64,000 bases of DNA from DATMNI01 sp035570275 (GCA_035570275.1 DATMNI010000232.1:1-64000), one strand, 5' to 3'; positions 35,000 to 44,310 are shown, counted from the stretch's first letter. Notes: generated from the letters alone by a model not told the origin. Translations and numbers: made by a program.

Positions 35000-36133
35000 T
35001 TGGCTTACCGAACCGCGGTAGCAACTCCGAAATACGTGCCGGCACGGACGTTGGCACTGCCCACGCCGGACGCCATACGCGATGCGCAGCATGCCACCGG
35101 CCAATATCCCGGCCCGGTCTGGGCGGTGAAATCGTGGTCGCTGGCCGAGGCCGACCATGCCGTGCCCATTCCACCGAGCGCCACCGGAAAGTATCCCAGC
35201 CCCGTCTGGAGCGGCGCCCCAATGCTTCCGGGCGACCGGCTGCTGACCGACCCCGCGCTGCGGCGCAAAGATCCCGGCTATTCGGACGAGACCGGCAGCG
35301 ACGCCGACGAAGCGCACGACAGCGCGGAGCCCGAGGGCTCCACCGCGCTCGATAACCGGGAAATCTACCGCATTGTTCGCGAGGTGGCGGTGGTTGACTC
35401 GGGCGACGATCTATATAGCGCGGTAATGGCCCAGGATCCCTTCGGGCTGTGCTTCGGGCTGACGCTGTTCACGCAGGCCTCGGGGCATTTGGGGGCCGTA
35501 CTCAGCCTGATGTTGGCACGCGACCCGGAGCAATTCCGCGCCCTGTTCGGACCCAACGCGACCGCCTTGTTGGCAGTGACTAACGCGTCTGCGGGCTCGC
35601 GCCTCGAACCCGTGGGCGGAGAGAATCTATCCGCCGCCTCATGGATGGACCGGTTCCGGCAGGCGGGCGCATACACGCCCTTTCAAGCGGCGCAAAACGA
35701 GCAGGCCATCGAAGGACAATTTCGCCCCATGCTGCACCTGGCGGCCGAACTGGGCCTCACCAGCGACCGCGGTTTGGCGATGGCGTTCGACCGTGTCGTA
35801 ACCTGCGGGCTGGGCGCCGGCATGCGATGGGTAATCGCAGCCGCCGGGCCGCTGCGCACGGAGCAGCAGCGCCAGGGGGCGCTCGAAGATCTGGGATATG
35901 CCAGCCTGCCGGAGTTTCAAGCCGATACTCCATGGCTGCCGCAAAACGGAGTTTTTGGGCCGGAAACTCATGCGGCCATGGCGGGCGCGCTGCGGCGGTT
36001 GGGTGATCGGTGTATGCCGTCGTGTGAGGACTTGATGGGTCGCCTGGTGTCGGCGGCGGCAGGGCCGGCGAAGACGCGGTTGATGCGTTTGCGCCACTCG
36101 GCCAAGCTGCAGGACGTGTACTACCGGTTCTAA
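35000..36133 (+). CDS. lysozyme-like / peptidoglycan-binding-like protein of the protease operon
   Basis: 377 residues from TTG 35000, six bases after AGGAGG. Residues 20-85 hold two similar short repeats (ATGQYPGPVWAVKSW and ATGKYPSPVWSGAPM). The middle (about 120-200) has GLCFGLTLFTQASGHLGAVL and DPEQFRALFGPNATALLAVT, a pattern I associate with lysozyme-like/GH46-like domains. The C-terminal part has LGYASLPEFQADTP and QNGVFGPETHAAMAGALRRL, resembling PG_binding_1 repeats. The expected catalytic Glu region reads VVDSGDDLYS, so activity may be lost. Both family calls are pattern-based. The amidase in the preceding gene supports a cell-wall role. Confidence 0.6.
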   Translation: MAYRTAVATPKYVPARTLALPTPDAIRDAQHATGQYPGPVWAVKSWSLAEADHAVPIPPSATGKYPSPVWSGAPMLPGDRLLTDPALRRKDPGYSDETGSDADEAHDSAEPEGSTALDNREIYRIVREVAVVDSGDDLYSAVMAQDPFGLCFGLTLFTQASGHLGAVLSLMLARDPEQFRALFGPNATALLAVTNASAGSRLEPVGGENLSAASWMDRFRQAGAYTPFQAAQNEQAIEGQFRPMLHLAAELGLTSDRGLAMAFDRVVTCGLGAGMRWVIAAAGPLRTEQQRQGALEDLGYASLPEFQADTPWLPQNGVFGPETHAAMAGALRRLGDRCMPSCEDLMGRLVSAAAGPAKTRLMRLRHSAKLQDVYYRF

Positions 36134-36143
36134 GCGCGAGTAA

Positions 36144-37427
36144 ATGAGGGCAGACGTGCAACCAGATCCCAATTCTCCGGCCACCCGTAAGCCGCTGTCG
36201 AAGGCAGCGTCGCTGTTGGCCGGCTCGCCCGCGTTTCAACGCCTCGAGCCCGCCATGCAGGCGGCGCTGATGCGGGACGTGCAAACGATCGACACGCCTG
36301 ACCCCCACAGTCATCACGATCCGTACGCCTTTCCCCTGGATACTCCGGGCGATCTCTTTAGCCGGCGCCGGCAGCCGGCTGACGGGGGCCCGCCACCTGC
36401 CCAGCCGGCAGCCGCTGCCCCAGCTCAACCGGACCCTTCAGCGGCGGCCGACAAATCAACGCCCAAGGCTGCTGCTACCGACACCATTGCGCGGCGCACC
36501 GGCGCGTTGCGCGATGAAGTGGATTTTCCGGCTTTCGTCGCCAGCCTCGTGCATGGCACATATGATGCGGTGGTGGACGCATCCATCCGGCAGATGGAGG
36601 CGTTCGCGGAACTGGTGGGCGCGGTAGCCAAGGATCTGGATCAGTTCACCGAAGAAAACGTAACCCGCAACCAGGTGTTGGACTGGCTGGCGCATCAGTA
36701 TCCGCGCGACCTGACGCTGGATGTGCCGGTGGGTCCCAATGCCGGCGATCCGGCGCTGCATGCTCGAAACCCGGGATCGGGTGAAGACGATGCGCCCAGT
36801 CCGGTCTGGCTGGCCGACTACGGTGCGGCAGGCCAACCGCTGACCGACGATTTGATCGAACAGGCACTGGTGCCGGCCGCCCGCCGAAAGGTGGGAGAGG
36901 GCCGCTTACAGACCTTGGCCACCATGGTGCTGCTGGGAATGAACCGGATCAACGTAAAGGACGGTTCGATTTCGGCCAAGGTCCAATTCCGCGCGGCCGC
37001 GAAGGACACGGCGGCAGTGAGTTACGCGGCCAGTCAGGACCCGGGTGGCCAGACTTGGGGCGAGCGCGGCAGCGCGACCTACGACCAGCACCAGACCATG
37101 GTTTCCACGGTGGGCGCGAACGTCCAAACCACCAGCGATCTGAAGGCCGAGTTGTTCGGTGAGGTCCGCATCAATTTTGTGAGCGAGACTTTGCCCCTGG
37201 ACCGGTTTGCCGATTCGGCAAAGATGGCTGTGTTGCAGAAGAACGGACGATCTGCATCCAGCGCGCCACCCGCGCCGCCCGCAGCACCTTCGGCACAACC
37301 GGCACTTCCCGCGCCTGCCGCGCCACCGGCGGTACTACCGGCAGCGGGGCAACCGGCAGCAACCGCGCCGACGGCTTCGGGTCCGGCGGCCCGCGCGGGT
37401 TCCGCCCGCGCCGGAGGTAAACCTTGA
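36144..37427 (+). CDS. operon paralogue family 1, member 1 (unknown function)
   Basis: 427 residues. Shares five blocks with three other genes of the operon (42955, 44323, 46530): N-terminal LLAGSPAFQRLEPAMQAAL, helical VDFPAFVASLVHGTYDAVVD with IRQMEAFAELV, VLDWLAHQYP, the core QTLATMVLLGMNRINVKDGS-ISAKVQF and a strand GEVRINFVSETLPLDRFA. The tail after residue 365 is almost only Ala, Pro and Ser. No signal peptide or membrane helix. An alternative start is GTG 36156, which has the better ribosome site (GAGGG). This is the most diverged member and the one next to the cell-wall enzymes. Function unknown. Confidence 0.8.
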   Translation: MRADVQPDPNSPATRKPLSKAASLLAGSPAFQRLEPAMQAALMRDVQTIDTPDPHSHHDPYAFPLDTPGDLFSRRRQPADGGPPPAQPAAAAPAQPDPSAAADKSTPKAAATDTIARRTGALRDEVDFPAFVASLVHGTYDAVVDASIRQMEAFAELVGAVAKDLDQFTEENVTRNQVLDWLAHQYPRDLTLDVPVGPNAGDPALHARNPGSGEDDAPSPVWLADYGAAGQPLTDDLIEQALVPAARRKVGEGRLQTLATMVLLGMNRINVKDGSISAKVQFRAAAKDTAAVSYAASQDPGGQTWGERGSATYDQHQTMVSTVGANVQTTSDLKAELFGEVRINFVSETLPLDRFADSAKMAVLQKNGRSASSAPPAPPAAPSAQPALPAPAAPPAVLPAAGQPAATAPTASGPAARAGSARAGGKP

Positions 37428-37699
37428 CACGGCAACTCTGGCAGACCATGGTCGAACTTCTGGAATCGGTAAGCCCCGACAGCCAAACCGGAGTGCGCGT
37501 GACGGACGTGTCTCTGGATCTGCCCATTGAGGTGCAGATTCGCCAAACCCACGACGGTCTGATATTCCTGGCCGATCTGCCGCGCTGGCGGTGGCGCACG
37601 GTCTTCGACCCCAAGGGAGGCCGGCTGAAACTGCGTTGCAGCGAAGGCGAGGTTACGTTCGGCGAGGTTACCGTCGGCGAGGTTACCTTCAATGAGTGA
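37424..37699 (+). CDS. 91-residue protein resembling a trypsin-co-occurring domain
   Basis: Starts at TTG 37424, six bases after GGAGG and overlapping the previous stop as TTGA. Ends 8 bp inside the next gene. A helix (LWQTMVELLESVSPDSQT) is followed by strands VRVTDVSLDLPIEVQIRQ, DGLIFLADLP and GGRLKLRCSEGEV. The tail is made by a tandem repeat (EVTFGEVTVGEVTF; GAGGTTACSTTCGGC units at 37650-37690). The strand VxDxxLDLxxEVxI also occurs in the next protein, so both may contain the same small domain, which I liken to the Trypco2 type found with trypsin-like proteases. Tentative. Confidence 0.6.
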   Translation: MTRQLWQTMVELLESVSPDSQTGVRVTDVSLDLPIEVQIRQTHDGLIFLADLPRWRWRTVFDPKGGRLKLRCSEGEVTFGEVTVGEVTFNE

Positions 37700-38540
37700 C
37701 CGCGACGGCGGCCTGCCGCTGGAACAATTTGTGCAAGCCCTCACCAGCCAACTCGACCGGGTACAGAACACCATGGCGCTGAAGGCCCGCGCCGGCCTGC
37801 CGCTCACGTTCGCCGTGAAGGATCTGACGCTCGATCTTCGCACCCACGTGGAGATGATCGATAGCGTGGTGCGAATTCGTCCGGCGGCGCCCGGTGAGAT
37901 GGACGCCAGCACGCTGCACCTCTCGCTCACCACCATTACGCGCCCCATGATCGAAGAGAACACCATGGCGCTCTCCGCCAAGCCGGACGAGCCGTCGGTC
38001 AAAGAAGTGCTGGGCACCGATATGACCGATGCCGAGCAGCGGCGGCTGGAATGGGCCGGCATCCACACCATCTCGCAGTTCCGGGCCATGCAAAAGTCGG
38101 GCGGAGAGGCAGCCATTGGGCGGGCGGCGGATATTCCGGTGAATCGCCTCCGTTCCGCCTTGGCGCGGGCGTCCCAACCGCTGATTTCGCACGTCGAAAC
38201 CGAGGCGCTGGCAGAGGATTTGGGCGCCAATGGAACCACCCTGCTGCGCATCCATGGGCAAAACCTGGTCCAGGACGATGCGCCGCGCGTGCGCATCGGA
38301 AATGAACAGGTTCCGCTGTTGCGGGCCAATCACCGCGAGTTGCTGGTGGCCGCCCTGCCGCATCAGCGGGGCGGGATAGTCACTGTGGAGGCATCTCCCG
38401 GCGTCTTCGCGGAGAAGGAATTCCAACTGGACGCACCCGCTGGGGCCAAGCCGCCCGCGGCGGCCAAGCCTCCCGCTTCGGCCAAGCCTCCCGCTTCGGC
38501 TATGCCGGCCCAGAACGGCGGCCCGGGAGAAACGGAATGA
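37692..38540 (+). CDS. multidomain adaptor-like protein (Trypco2-like, HhH-like and IPT-like parts)
   Basis: 282 residues. Residues 1-90: a helix (LPLEQFVQALTSQLDRVQNT) then strands LPLTFAVKDLTLDLRTHVEM and VVRIRPA, like trypsin-co-occurring domain 2. Residues about 105-165: helical LEWAGIHTISQFRAM and IPVNRLRSALARASQPL, resembling a helix-hairpin-helix (DUF4332-like) unit. Residues about 175-240: TTLLRIHGQNLVQDDAPRVR, an IPT/TIG-like immunoglobulin fold. The end is a Pro/Ala/Lys tandem repeat (AAKPPASAKPPASA). No catalytic motif, so a binding or scaffold role is inferred. Its stop overlaps the subtilase start by ATGA. Confidence 0.65.
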   Translation: MSDRDGGLPLEQFVQALTSQLDRVQNTMALKARAGLPLTFAVKDLTLDLRTHVEMIDSVVRIRPAAPGEMDASTLHLSLTTITRPMIEENTMALSAKPDEPSVKEVLGTDMTDAEQRRLEWAGIHTISQFRAMQKSGGEAAIGRAADIPVNRLRSALARASQPLISHVETEALAEDLGANGTTLLRIHGQNLVQDDAPRVRIGNEQVPLLRANHRELLVAALPHQRGGIVTVEASPGVFAEKEFQLDAPAGAKPPAAAKPPASAKPPASAMPAQNGGPGETE

Positions 38541-39991
38541 ACCATCGCATCCAGTTGGGCACTCCCTGGGCGCGGCCCGGCGATCCGTATTCCACTCCCG
38601 GAAGCCTCATTCTGAAACTGGCCTTGGGCGAGGCGCCGGAGAAAATCGCGTCGGCGCTGGACCTGCGGCAGGGAACCGGCCAGGCATCGGCGACGACAGG
38701 GATTGGTCCCGTGGACCGGTTGCTCGGCCACTTCTCGACCCAGGCGCAGGTTTACCGGGTGCATGCTTCGGCGCAGGGTTTCGGCCGCCCCGGGCAGCGG
38801 CATAAGAACTTCAACGACCTGGAGCACGCGGTAGGCCTGTCGCGAACCTTCGAAGTGGACCTGGATGACGATTCGCCCATTCTGGACCTCATTGACGCGC
38901 TCCGCCACCTGGCGGTAGTGGAACAGGCTTATCCGCACTACCTCTGTGTGCTGCCCTTTGGAACGGCCGCGCCGGCGGCCATCGGCATCGACGAAGCCTG
39001 GTCTTCCAGAGAGATGATCGGCGCGGCCGAAGCCATGGCCTATGAGCCGGGAGATGCCGCCGTGGTGGTGGCCATCGTGGACACCGGGGTGATGCTCGAC
39101 CATCCCGAACTGGCTGGACACGTGCGGCGCGGATACGACACCGTGCAACTGACGGGCACCGATTTGCCGCCGGGAATGAAGCTGGTTACGGACCAGAGCC
39201 GTGGATGGGGCGATCCGGTGGACCTGGTGGGACACGGCACATCCTGCGCCGGCATCATCGGCGCCTCCGGCGAACAGATTCCTCCGGGGCTCGCCGGGAA
39301 TTGCGGTGTGCTGCCGCTGCGGGTGCTGGGTTCGGCCAAATATCCAGGCAAGGCCGACCCCGTGGGCATCGGCGCCGTTGCGGATATCGATTGCGGCGTG
39401 AAATATGCGATTGATCTGGGGGCCAAGGTGCTCAACTTCAGCTTTGGCACGCCGGAGGCAGAGATCGAACCCAACGGACCGATGCCCCACTCCGATGTGA
39501 TCGCCTACGGCTTGGCGCGCGGCTGCATCATGGTGGCGGCCAGCGGGAACTCGGGCAAGGAAGAGCGGTTCTCGCCGGCGGCCATGGAGGGTGTGATCGC
39601 GGTGGGCTCGGTGGACGAGAATGGCGCTCCGTCGGCGTTCTCCACCCGCGGCGGCCACGTGGCGCTTTCGGCCCCAGGCGAGAGCGTCGTCAGTTCCAGC
39701 CTGCATGGTTACTCCCGCGTGACCGGCACCAGCTTTGCGGCGCCTTCGGTCTCCGCCGCCGCGGCGCTGCTGGTGAGCCGGGCGCTGGGGCGCGCCTACC
39801 CGCTGGATGCCGGCGACGCACGCCGGATTCTCTGCGATTCGGCGCGCCCGTGGCGGACCGGCCACGGTAAAGGCGGAGGTGCGGGTGTGTTGGACGCTGT
39901 GGCCGCGCTCCAACAATTAGACCGGGAAATCGACGGTTCGGAGCAGGCTGCGCCGAATGACAGGCGTAAAGCACGAGGTCACACGGGATGA
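38537..39991 (+). CDS. subtilisin-like serine protease (S8), apparently intracellular
   Basis: 484 residues, coupled to the previous gene by ATGA. The N-terminal 150 residues have no signal peptide and are not a standard I9 propeptide. The catalytic domain is complete: Asp in VVVAIVDTGVMLDHPEL (about 181), His in DLVGHGTSCAGIIG (about 232), oxyanion Asn in MVAASGNSGKEE (about 336), Ser in VTGTSFAAPSVSAAAAL (about 398). With the trypsin-like domains of the first large gene this gives two unrelated serine proteases in one operon. Likely role: processing of other products of the operon, or execution of a toxic proteolysis; both are hypotheses. Confidence 0.92.
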   Translation: MNHRIQLGTPWARPGDPYSTPGSLILKLALGEAPEKIASALDLRQGTGQASATTGIGPVDRLLGHFSTQAQVYRVHASAQGFGRPGQRHKNFNDLEHAVGLSRTFEVDLDDDSPILDLIDALRHLAVVEQAYPHYLCVLPFGTAAPAAIGIDEAWSSREMIGAAEAMAYEPGDAAVVVAIVDTGVMLDHPELAGHVRRGYDTVQLTGTDLPPGMKLVTDQSRGWGDPVDLVGHGTSCAGIIGASGEQIPPGLAGNCGVLPLRVLGSAKYPGKADPVGIGAVADIDCGVKYAIDLGAKVLNFSFGTPEAEIEPNGPMPHSDVIAYGLARGCIMVAASGNSGKEERFSPAAMEGVIAVGSVDENGAPSAFSTRGGHVALSAPGESVVSSSLHGYSRVTGTSFAAPSVSAAAALLVSRALGRAYPLDAGDARRILCDSARPWRTGHGKGGGAGVLDAVAALQQLDREIDGSEQAAPNDRRKARGHTG

Positions 39992-40107
39992 AGAACCAAG
40001 CCAAACCCGCTCTCCAAAAAGCAGCGCGGGAAGTGGAGCAGGAAGTACCAACTACACCGCCCGCCGGAGGTCCCCCCTCTCCCGGGCAACCACCTGAAAG
40101 GAGTCAC

Positions 40108-41853
40108 ATGACGAACCCGATCATTATTGTGGAGATGCGTACCCGCGAGCAGAGCATTATTGCCCAGCTCAGCAGCAGAGTGTTCGAACTCCAGGCGCAA
40201 CAGCAACAGAACGGCGGTATTCTGGATCCGTCGCTACAGGCGGAACTGGCGGCCGACATCGCTAAACTGAATTCCGCGGGCCAACCGCCGCCGGGCCAGG
40301 TGCCGGTGCCAACGCCACCCGCTAACCCGGTGGCGCTTGATCCGCTCTACCAGGCGGTGGCGAGCGCCTTCGCCCAAACCAATCAACCGATAGCTCCCGA
40401 CCAGGTTGACGGCAAGCTGCCAAGCCAGCAAGACGCCAGGCTAGCCAATCAATCCGGGCCAAACACTCTGAGCCCCCAGGAAACGGCGTTCGCGGCAGCG
40501 TACGGCATCCTGATTCGTGACGGTAACACGAACCCGGACGTCGGCGCCAGATTCTCGCAGGCCTTGTCATCGGCGCGCGGAGAATACAACGCCAGCCCCA
40601 CTCTGTTCGAGAATGTTCTCCACAATCTCATCAGACAGGGCCGGGTGGCAGTGACAGCGGTGAACCAGAACAGCGCGGCGAGCACGGCGCTGCACGAATT
40701 CCAGGTCAGCGCCGGCCAGTGGGCCGCGGTGGTCCAATCGTTAGTACGACAGGGTGTTCCGGCCACCGACTTTCACCTCGAAGTCAAGACGCTCTTCGCC
40801 CTGGCAGGCCAGGAAGGGGTCAACGACAACGCTCCACCTTCGTCCATCAGCATCGACCTGCCGGACCTGGATGCGCAGACCAACGTCGACATTATCACCG
40901 ACAACCTGGTGGCCATGCAGGGCCTGCATTTCGCCGCCATGTTCGAAGAGGTAAAGGCCTTCGCCGTGGTGGACAAGCTGGTGGAGCAGTTTACGCTGGG
41001 TCAGCTTCCGCTGGGCCGGGGCAACGCCGGTGACACGCTCTACGGCTACTGGAAGAAGAGCATCAACCGCTTGACCGAGATTGAGCGCCGCAACCTGTAC
41101 TCGCGCGCGTTCGGCACGCCGGGCGGAGACCCCACCGCGGGTTCACCGAACACCGATTACGCCGACCTGATGATCCGTTTCGTATCCACGGTCTCGGCCT
41201 TTTCTCGCCAACTCACCATTGACGACCTGTTCCGCAACCGCACTCCCGCGCCCGTCAACCAGGAGCAGTTGAAGAAATCGGGACGCGATTTGGCGGGCAA
41301 CCTGTCGCTGCACGGCTACGGAATGGCCTACTTCGCCGCCATCGAAATGCAAACCCAGATCAAGGAGATCATCGGCCTGCTATCGGACGACGAAATCAAA
41401 ACCGCTTATGGCGCCAAGGACATGTGGGGCGTCATAGACCAGGTTGCCTCGCTTGAATTGGGCGGCGCCAAAAACAGTATCAAGTACCGGACCATGGCCA
41501 CCGCCGGCGCCACCATTATCAAGTGGCTGTCGGACCACGCAGCCGACCTGACCACGGCCTCCCGGTTCAGCATTTTGGACACCCAATCGATCCGCAATCC
41601 ACCGCTGAAGCCCGTTGGCCAGAAACCCACGGTGAATCCCACCGATCGCGATCTGGTGGACGCCTGCGACGCCTGGCTGGCCGTGACCGGAACCCAGGAC
41701 ACCCGGGTTGAGGAATACTCGCAACCCACCGAAGGACCCATGCAGACATCGGCCCCCATCCGCATTCCGGCACTCGCACGGGACATGCTGGAGCAAGCGG
41801 GCGTGAAGCCCCTGGCTTACGTCCAACCGATCCGCAGGGCACAAGGCGCTTGA
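40108..41853 (+). CDS. operon family 2, member A: large helical protein (unknown function)
   Basis: 581 residues from ATG 40108, preceded by AAAGGAG. An ATG at 39988 is in frame and overlaps the subtilase stop (ATGA), but the extra 40 residues are Pro-rich and their codons lack the usual GC bias. Mostly helical. The C-terminal half (LYSRAFGTPGG, KDMWGVIDQVASLELGG, AGATIIKWLSDHAADL and LVDACDAWLAVTG) matches the protein at 45557 block for block. Gln/Ala-rich segments occur at the N-terminus (FELQAQQQQNGGILD). No catalytic motif, signal peptide or membrane helix was found. Confidence 0.75.
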   Translation: MTNPIIIVEMRTREQSIIAQLSSRVFELQAQQQQNGGILDPSLQAELAADIAKLNSAGQPPPGQVPVPTPPANPVALDPLYQAVASAFAQTNQPIAPDQVDGKLPSQQDARLANQSGPNTLSPQETAFAAAYGILIRDGNTNPDVGARFSQALSSARGEYNASPTLFENVLHNLIRQGRVAVTAVNQNSAASTALHEFQVSAGQWAAVVQSLVRQGVPATDFHLEVKTLFALAGQEGVNDNAPPSSISIDLPDLDAQTNVDIITDNLVAMQGLHFAAMFEEVKAFAVVDKLVEQFTLGQLPLGRGNAGDTLYGYWKKSINRLTEIERRNLYSRAFGTPGGDPTAGSPNTDYADLMIRFVSTVSAFSRQLTIDDLFRNRTPAPVNQEQLKKSGRDLAGNLSLHGYGMAYFAAIEMQTQIKEIIGLLSDDEIKTAYGAKDMWGVIDQVASLELGGAKNSIKYRTMATAGATIIKWLSDHAADLTTASRFSILDTQSIRNPPLKPVGQKPTVNPTDRDLVDACDAWLAVTGTQDTRVEEYSQPTEGPMQTSAPIRIPALARDMLEQAGVKPLAYVQPIRRAQGA

Positions 41854-41869
41854 AGACAGGAGGTTCGAT

Positions 41870-42925
41870 ATGGGCAAAACGTCAATGTCCGAAGTGGTGG
41901 GGACACGCCTTCAAGTGGCGGCGGAAAAGCTTGGAACGGCGAATCCGCTGCAGTTCGTCGGGGGACTGCTGCAGCGGACCTTCACCTATCCCGTCGGCTC
42001 GCCGGAATACGCCGCTAACGCGTTGACCCCTGGGGCGGCGCCCTGTGAGCCGTCGTTCTCGGAACATCAACCGAATCTGCTGCGCTTCACGATTGTGCCG
42101 CTCAGCCCGGATTCCTCACCCTGTGCCCGGCGCAATGAAGCCACGCGGGAGATGCGCCGCCTGGTGGATCCGCTGTTTGGCCACAGCGCGCTGCGGTGGT
42201 TCGACCAGCGCAGCGAAGAATTCCGCGGCACCGGCATGGAGTCTCGCCTGGACTACGGGGCGTTTTTCGGCAACGCTTACGACGCCGAAGGCCTTTCGAC
42301 ATCCAAGGTGTACTACGAAATGCATCCGCACCAGGTGGAGAGTCTGCCGCCTCACTTGCGGGAAATGGTGAAAACGGCCATGGAGGCGCTGCCGGGATTG
42401 CGGCCCTTGTTCACGAAAATCAGTTGCGGCCGCGACCACGGCAGCCAGCGCGTCACGCTCCATCACCGCGGGCCTCTGCGGCTGAGCCAGCTTAGCCCGC
42501 TGATGGAAAAGATCGGCCTGGCACATCAGCTTCCAAGCATCATGCAAGTGATCGGTCTGGCATTGGGAGGGCGCTTCGATCTTCCGGAAAGGTCGGCGTT
42601 CGTAGGATTGCAGGAGACCTCGGAGGGGCCGGAGATGAAACTGGAAATCGGTCTCGGAATGATTCCGGATCTGCCTCCTGGGTTCCTGGATCTGCTGACG
42701 CTTGGCCTGGCGGAGAGGCCGCGCGAGCTGCACGCGTTGGGAAGGTGGCTGCGCGCCTTCACTCCCGACAAATGCGACTGGCCCGGACGGTTCTCGGTTC
42801 TCAGCATTCGGACCACGCCGCTCACCCCGGCTCGCGTGAGCCTGTATCTGCGGCCGGTGGAGTTCGAAATCAACCAGCGGCTCAGTGACGTTGCCCGCCT
42901 GCGTCAGGACGCGCGGGCGGATTAG
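41870..42925 (+). CDS. beta-rich protein of the protease operon, possibly prenyltransferase-barrel-like
   Basis: 351 residues from ATG 41870, six bases after AGGAGG. Regularly spaced segments such as LRFTIVPLSPDSSP, SKVYYEMHPHQVESLP, FTKISCGRDHGSQRVTLHHR, EMKLEIGLGMIPDLPP, FSVLSIRTTPLTPARVSLYL and RP alternate with helices (REMRRLVDPLFGHSALRW). Repeated strand pairs with Lys/Tyr (KVYYEM) and a terminal YLRP recall the ABBA barrel of aromatic prenyltransferases, but no decisive motif is present. It could equally be a structural or binding protein. Confidence 0.6.
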   Translation: MGKTSMSEVVGTRLQVAAEKLGTANPLQFVGGLLQRTFTYPVGSPEYAANALTPGAAPCEPSFSEHQPNLLRFTIVPLSPDSSPCARRNEATREMRRLVDPLFGHSALRWFDQRSEEFRGTGMESRLDYGAFFGNAYDAEGLSTSKVYYEMHPHQVESLPPHLREMVKTAMEALPGLRPLFTKISCGRDHGSQRVTLHHRGPLRLSQLSPLMEKIGLAHQLPSIMQVIGLALGGRFDLPERSAFVGLQETSEGPEMKLEIGLGMIPDLPPGFLDLLTLGLAERPRELHALGRWLRAFTPDKCDWPGRFSVLSIRTTPLTPARVSLYLRPVEFEINQRLSDVARLRQDARAD

Positions 42926-42954
42926 GAGGCAAGTTGGCCGGAAAGGAGGTCCGC

Positions 42955-44310
42955 ATGACGGCTAGCTCCATTGCAAAACCGGTTGGCGCCGCTCCCAAGG
43001 TGAGCGCCGAGACTCTTTCCCTGGTGCGCTCCCAGGTGAAGGATCTCCTGGTCCGGAGCCCGGCGTACCGCAAACTGCCGCACGATCAGCAGATGAATAT
43101 CGCCCATGACATGGTGGAGGTGGGCTCGTATCTGGCGGAGCCGGAGGGCATCAAGGGCGATAAGCTGGCCAAGGCGGCGGCAGCTCCGCGGGCAGCCGGA
43201 AAAACCAGAGCCGCGCAGGCGCGCCGCGACCCTTACGATCTCAGTTTGGCGGACGCCGGCACACTGCCCGACCCGGCTGCGCCGCCGAAGTTCGTGGCCC
43301 AGGCAGCCCGCGAAGGCGCGGCCGTGGCGGGCGCATTGCTCCAGGCGGTGAACTTTCCGGATTTTGTCTCGGGCCTTATCAAGGGCGTGTTTCATGCCAT
43401 TGTCCAATCGTCCATCGAGCAGATGGAGGCCTACGGCCGCCTGGTCGCCGACGTTGCCAAAACGCTGAATCAGTTTCGGGACGAAAACGTTACGGATAAT
43501 CAGGGCCGGGACCATCTGGTGGACCAGTACCCGGACGTCTTCCAGATCAGCGTGGATACCGGCGACGATGGGGCGGAGCAACCGCGCGTGACGGCGCGCG
43601 ACGGCGTGGATGAATCCGCCGCGTTGAAGCGCGTCAACGCCAACCTTCCGATGGATGGCGGCACCCCCCTGACGAGCCTTGACAGCGATGAAATTGAGGC
43701 CAAGGCCGTGCCGGCCGCGCGGACGCAACTGGCTACCAGCCGCCAGCAATTGCTGGCCACCATGGTCCTCATGGGCATCAACCGGATCGTCGTCACCGAT
43801 GGCAAGATTTCGGCGAAAGTAATGTACGATTTCCAGGCCCAGGACAATTTCAAATACAAGCAGAGCGCGACTAAGTTCGACTATGACTCAACGCTCACGC
43901 ACAATGTGCAGGAAGGCACGATCGATCAGGGCGGGCAAAGCACCGATACAGGCGCAACGTACAGCAAGGATTCGGGCTACACAGGAGCCTCGCGGGATGG
44001 CAGTTATTATGCCAAGGGAACCTACAAGAACACCCAGGAGCCGGTGCTTAACCTGGTGAGTGCCACGCAGCTCGCCGGCGACGCCGAACTGAAAACCAAG
44101 GCCAGCCTCGCCGGACAAGTGGAGGTCAATTTCAAGAGCGACTACCTGCCGCTGGAAAAAATGGCCGATTCATTTCAGATCTCGCAGATTCAGAACGCCG
44201 CGAAACCTGGCCAGGCGAAGGTTACCGGAGCCGCCGCCGGAGCCGCTCCGGGCGGCCCGCCGTCCCCGCCTCCCGCCGCTGGTACCGCGGCGCCGGCCGC
44301 GCCTAAGTGA
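42955..44310 (+). CDS. operon paralogue family 1, member 2
   Basis: 451 residues from ATG 42955 behind AAAGGAGG; TTG 42934, with its own AGGAGG, is in frame and might be used too. Family blocks: LLVRSPAYRKLPHDQQMNI, VNFPDFVSGLIKGVFHAIVQ with SSIEQMEAYGRLVADV, RDHLVDQYPDVFQIS, QQLLATMVLMGINRIVVTDG-KISAKVMYDF and GQVEVNFKSDYLPLEKMA. Between the last two is a Gly/Ser/Thr-rich variable region (about residues 300-365) and at the end an Ala/Pro-rich tail. Soluble by sequence. It resembles member 3 most closely. Function unknown. Confidence 0.8.
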   Translation: MTASSIAKPVGAAPKVSAETLSLVRSQVKDLLVRSPAYRKLPHDQQMNIAHDMVEVGSYLAEPEGIKGDKLAKAAAAPRAAGKTRAAQARRDPYDLSLADAGTLPDPAAPPKFVAQAAREGAAVAGALLQAVNFPDFVSGLIKGVFHAIVQSSIEQMEAYGRLVADVAKTLNQFRDENVTDNQGRDHLVDQYPDVFQISVDTGDDGAEQPRVTARDGVDESAALKRVNANLPMDGGTPLTSLDSDEIEAKAVPAARTQLATSRQQLLATMVLMGINRIVVTDGKISAKVMYDFQAQDNFKYKQSATKFDYDSTLTHNVQEGTIDQGGQSTDTGATYSKDSGYTGASRDGSYYAKGTYKNTQEPVLNLVSATQLAGDAELKTKASLAGQVEVNFKSDYLPLEKMADSFQISQIQNAAKPGQAKVTGAAAGAAPGGPPSPPPAAGTAAPAAPK

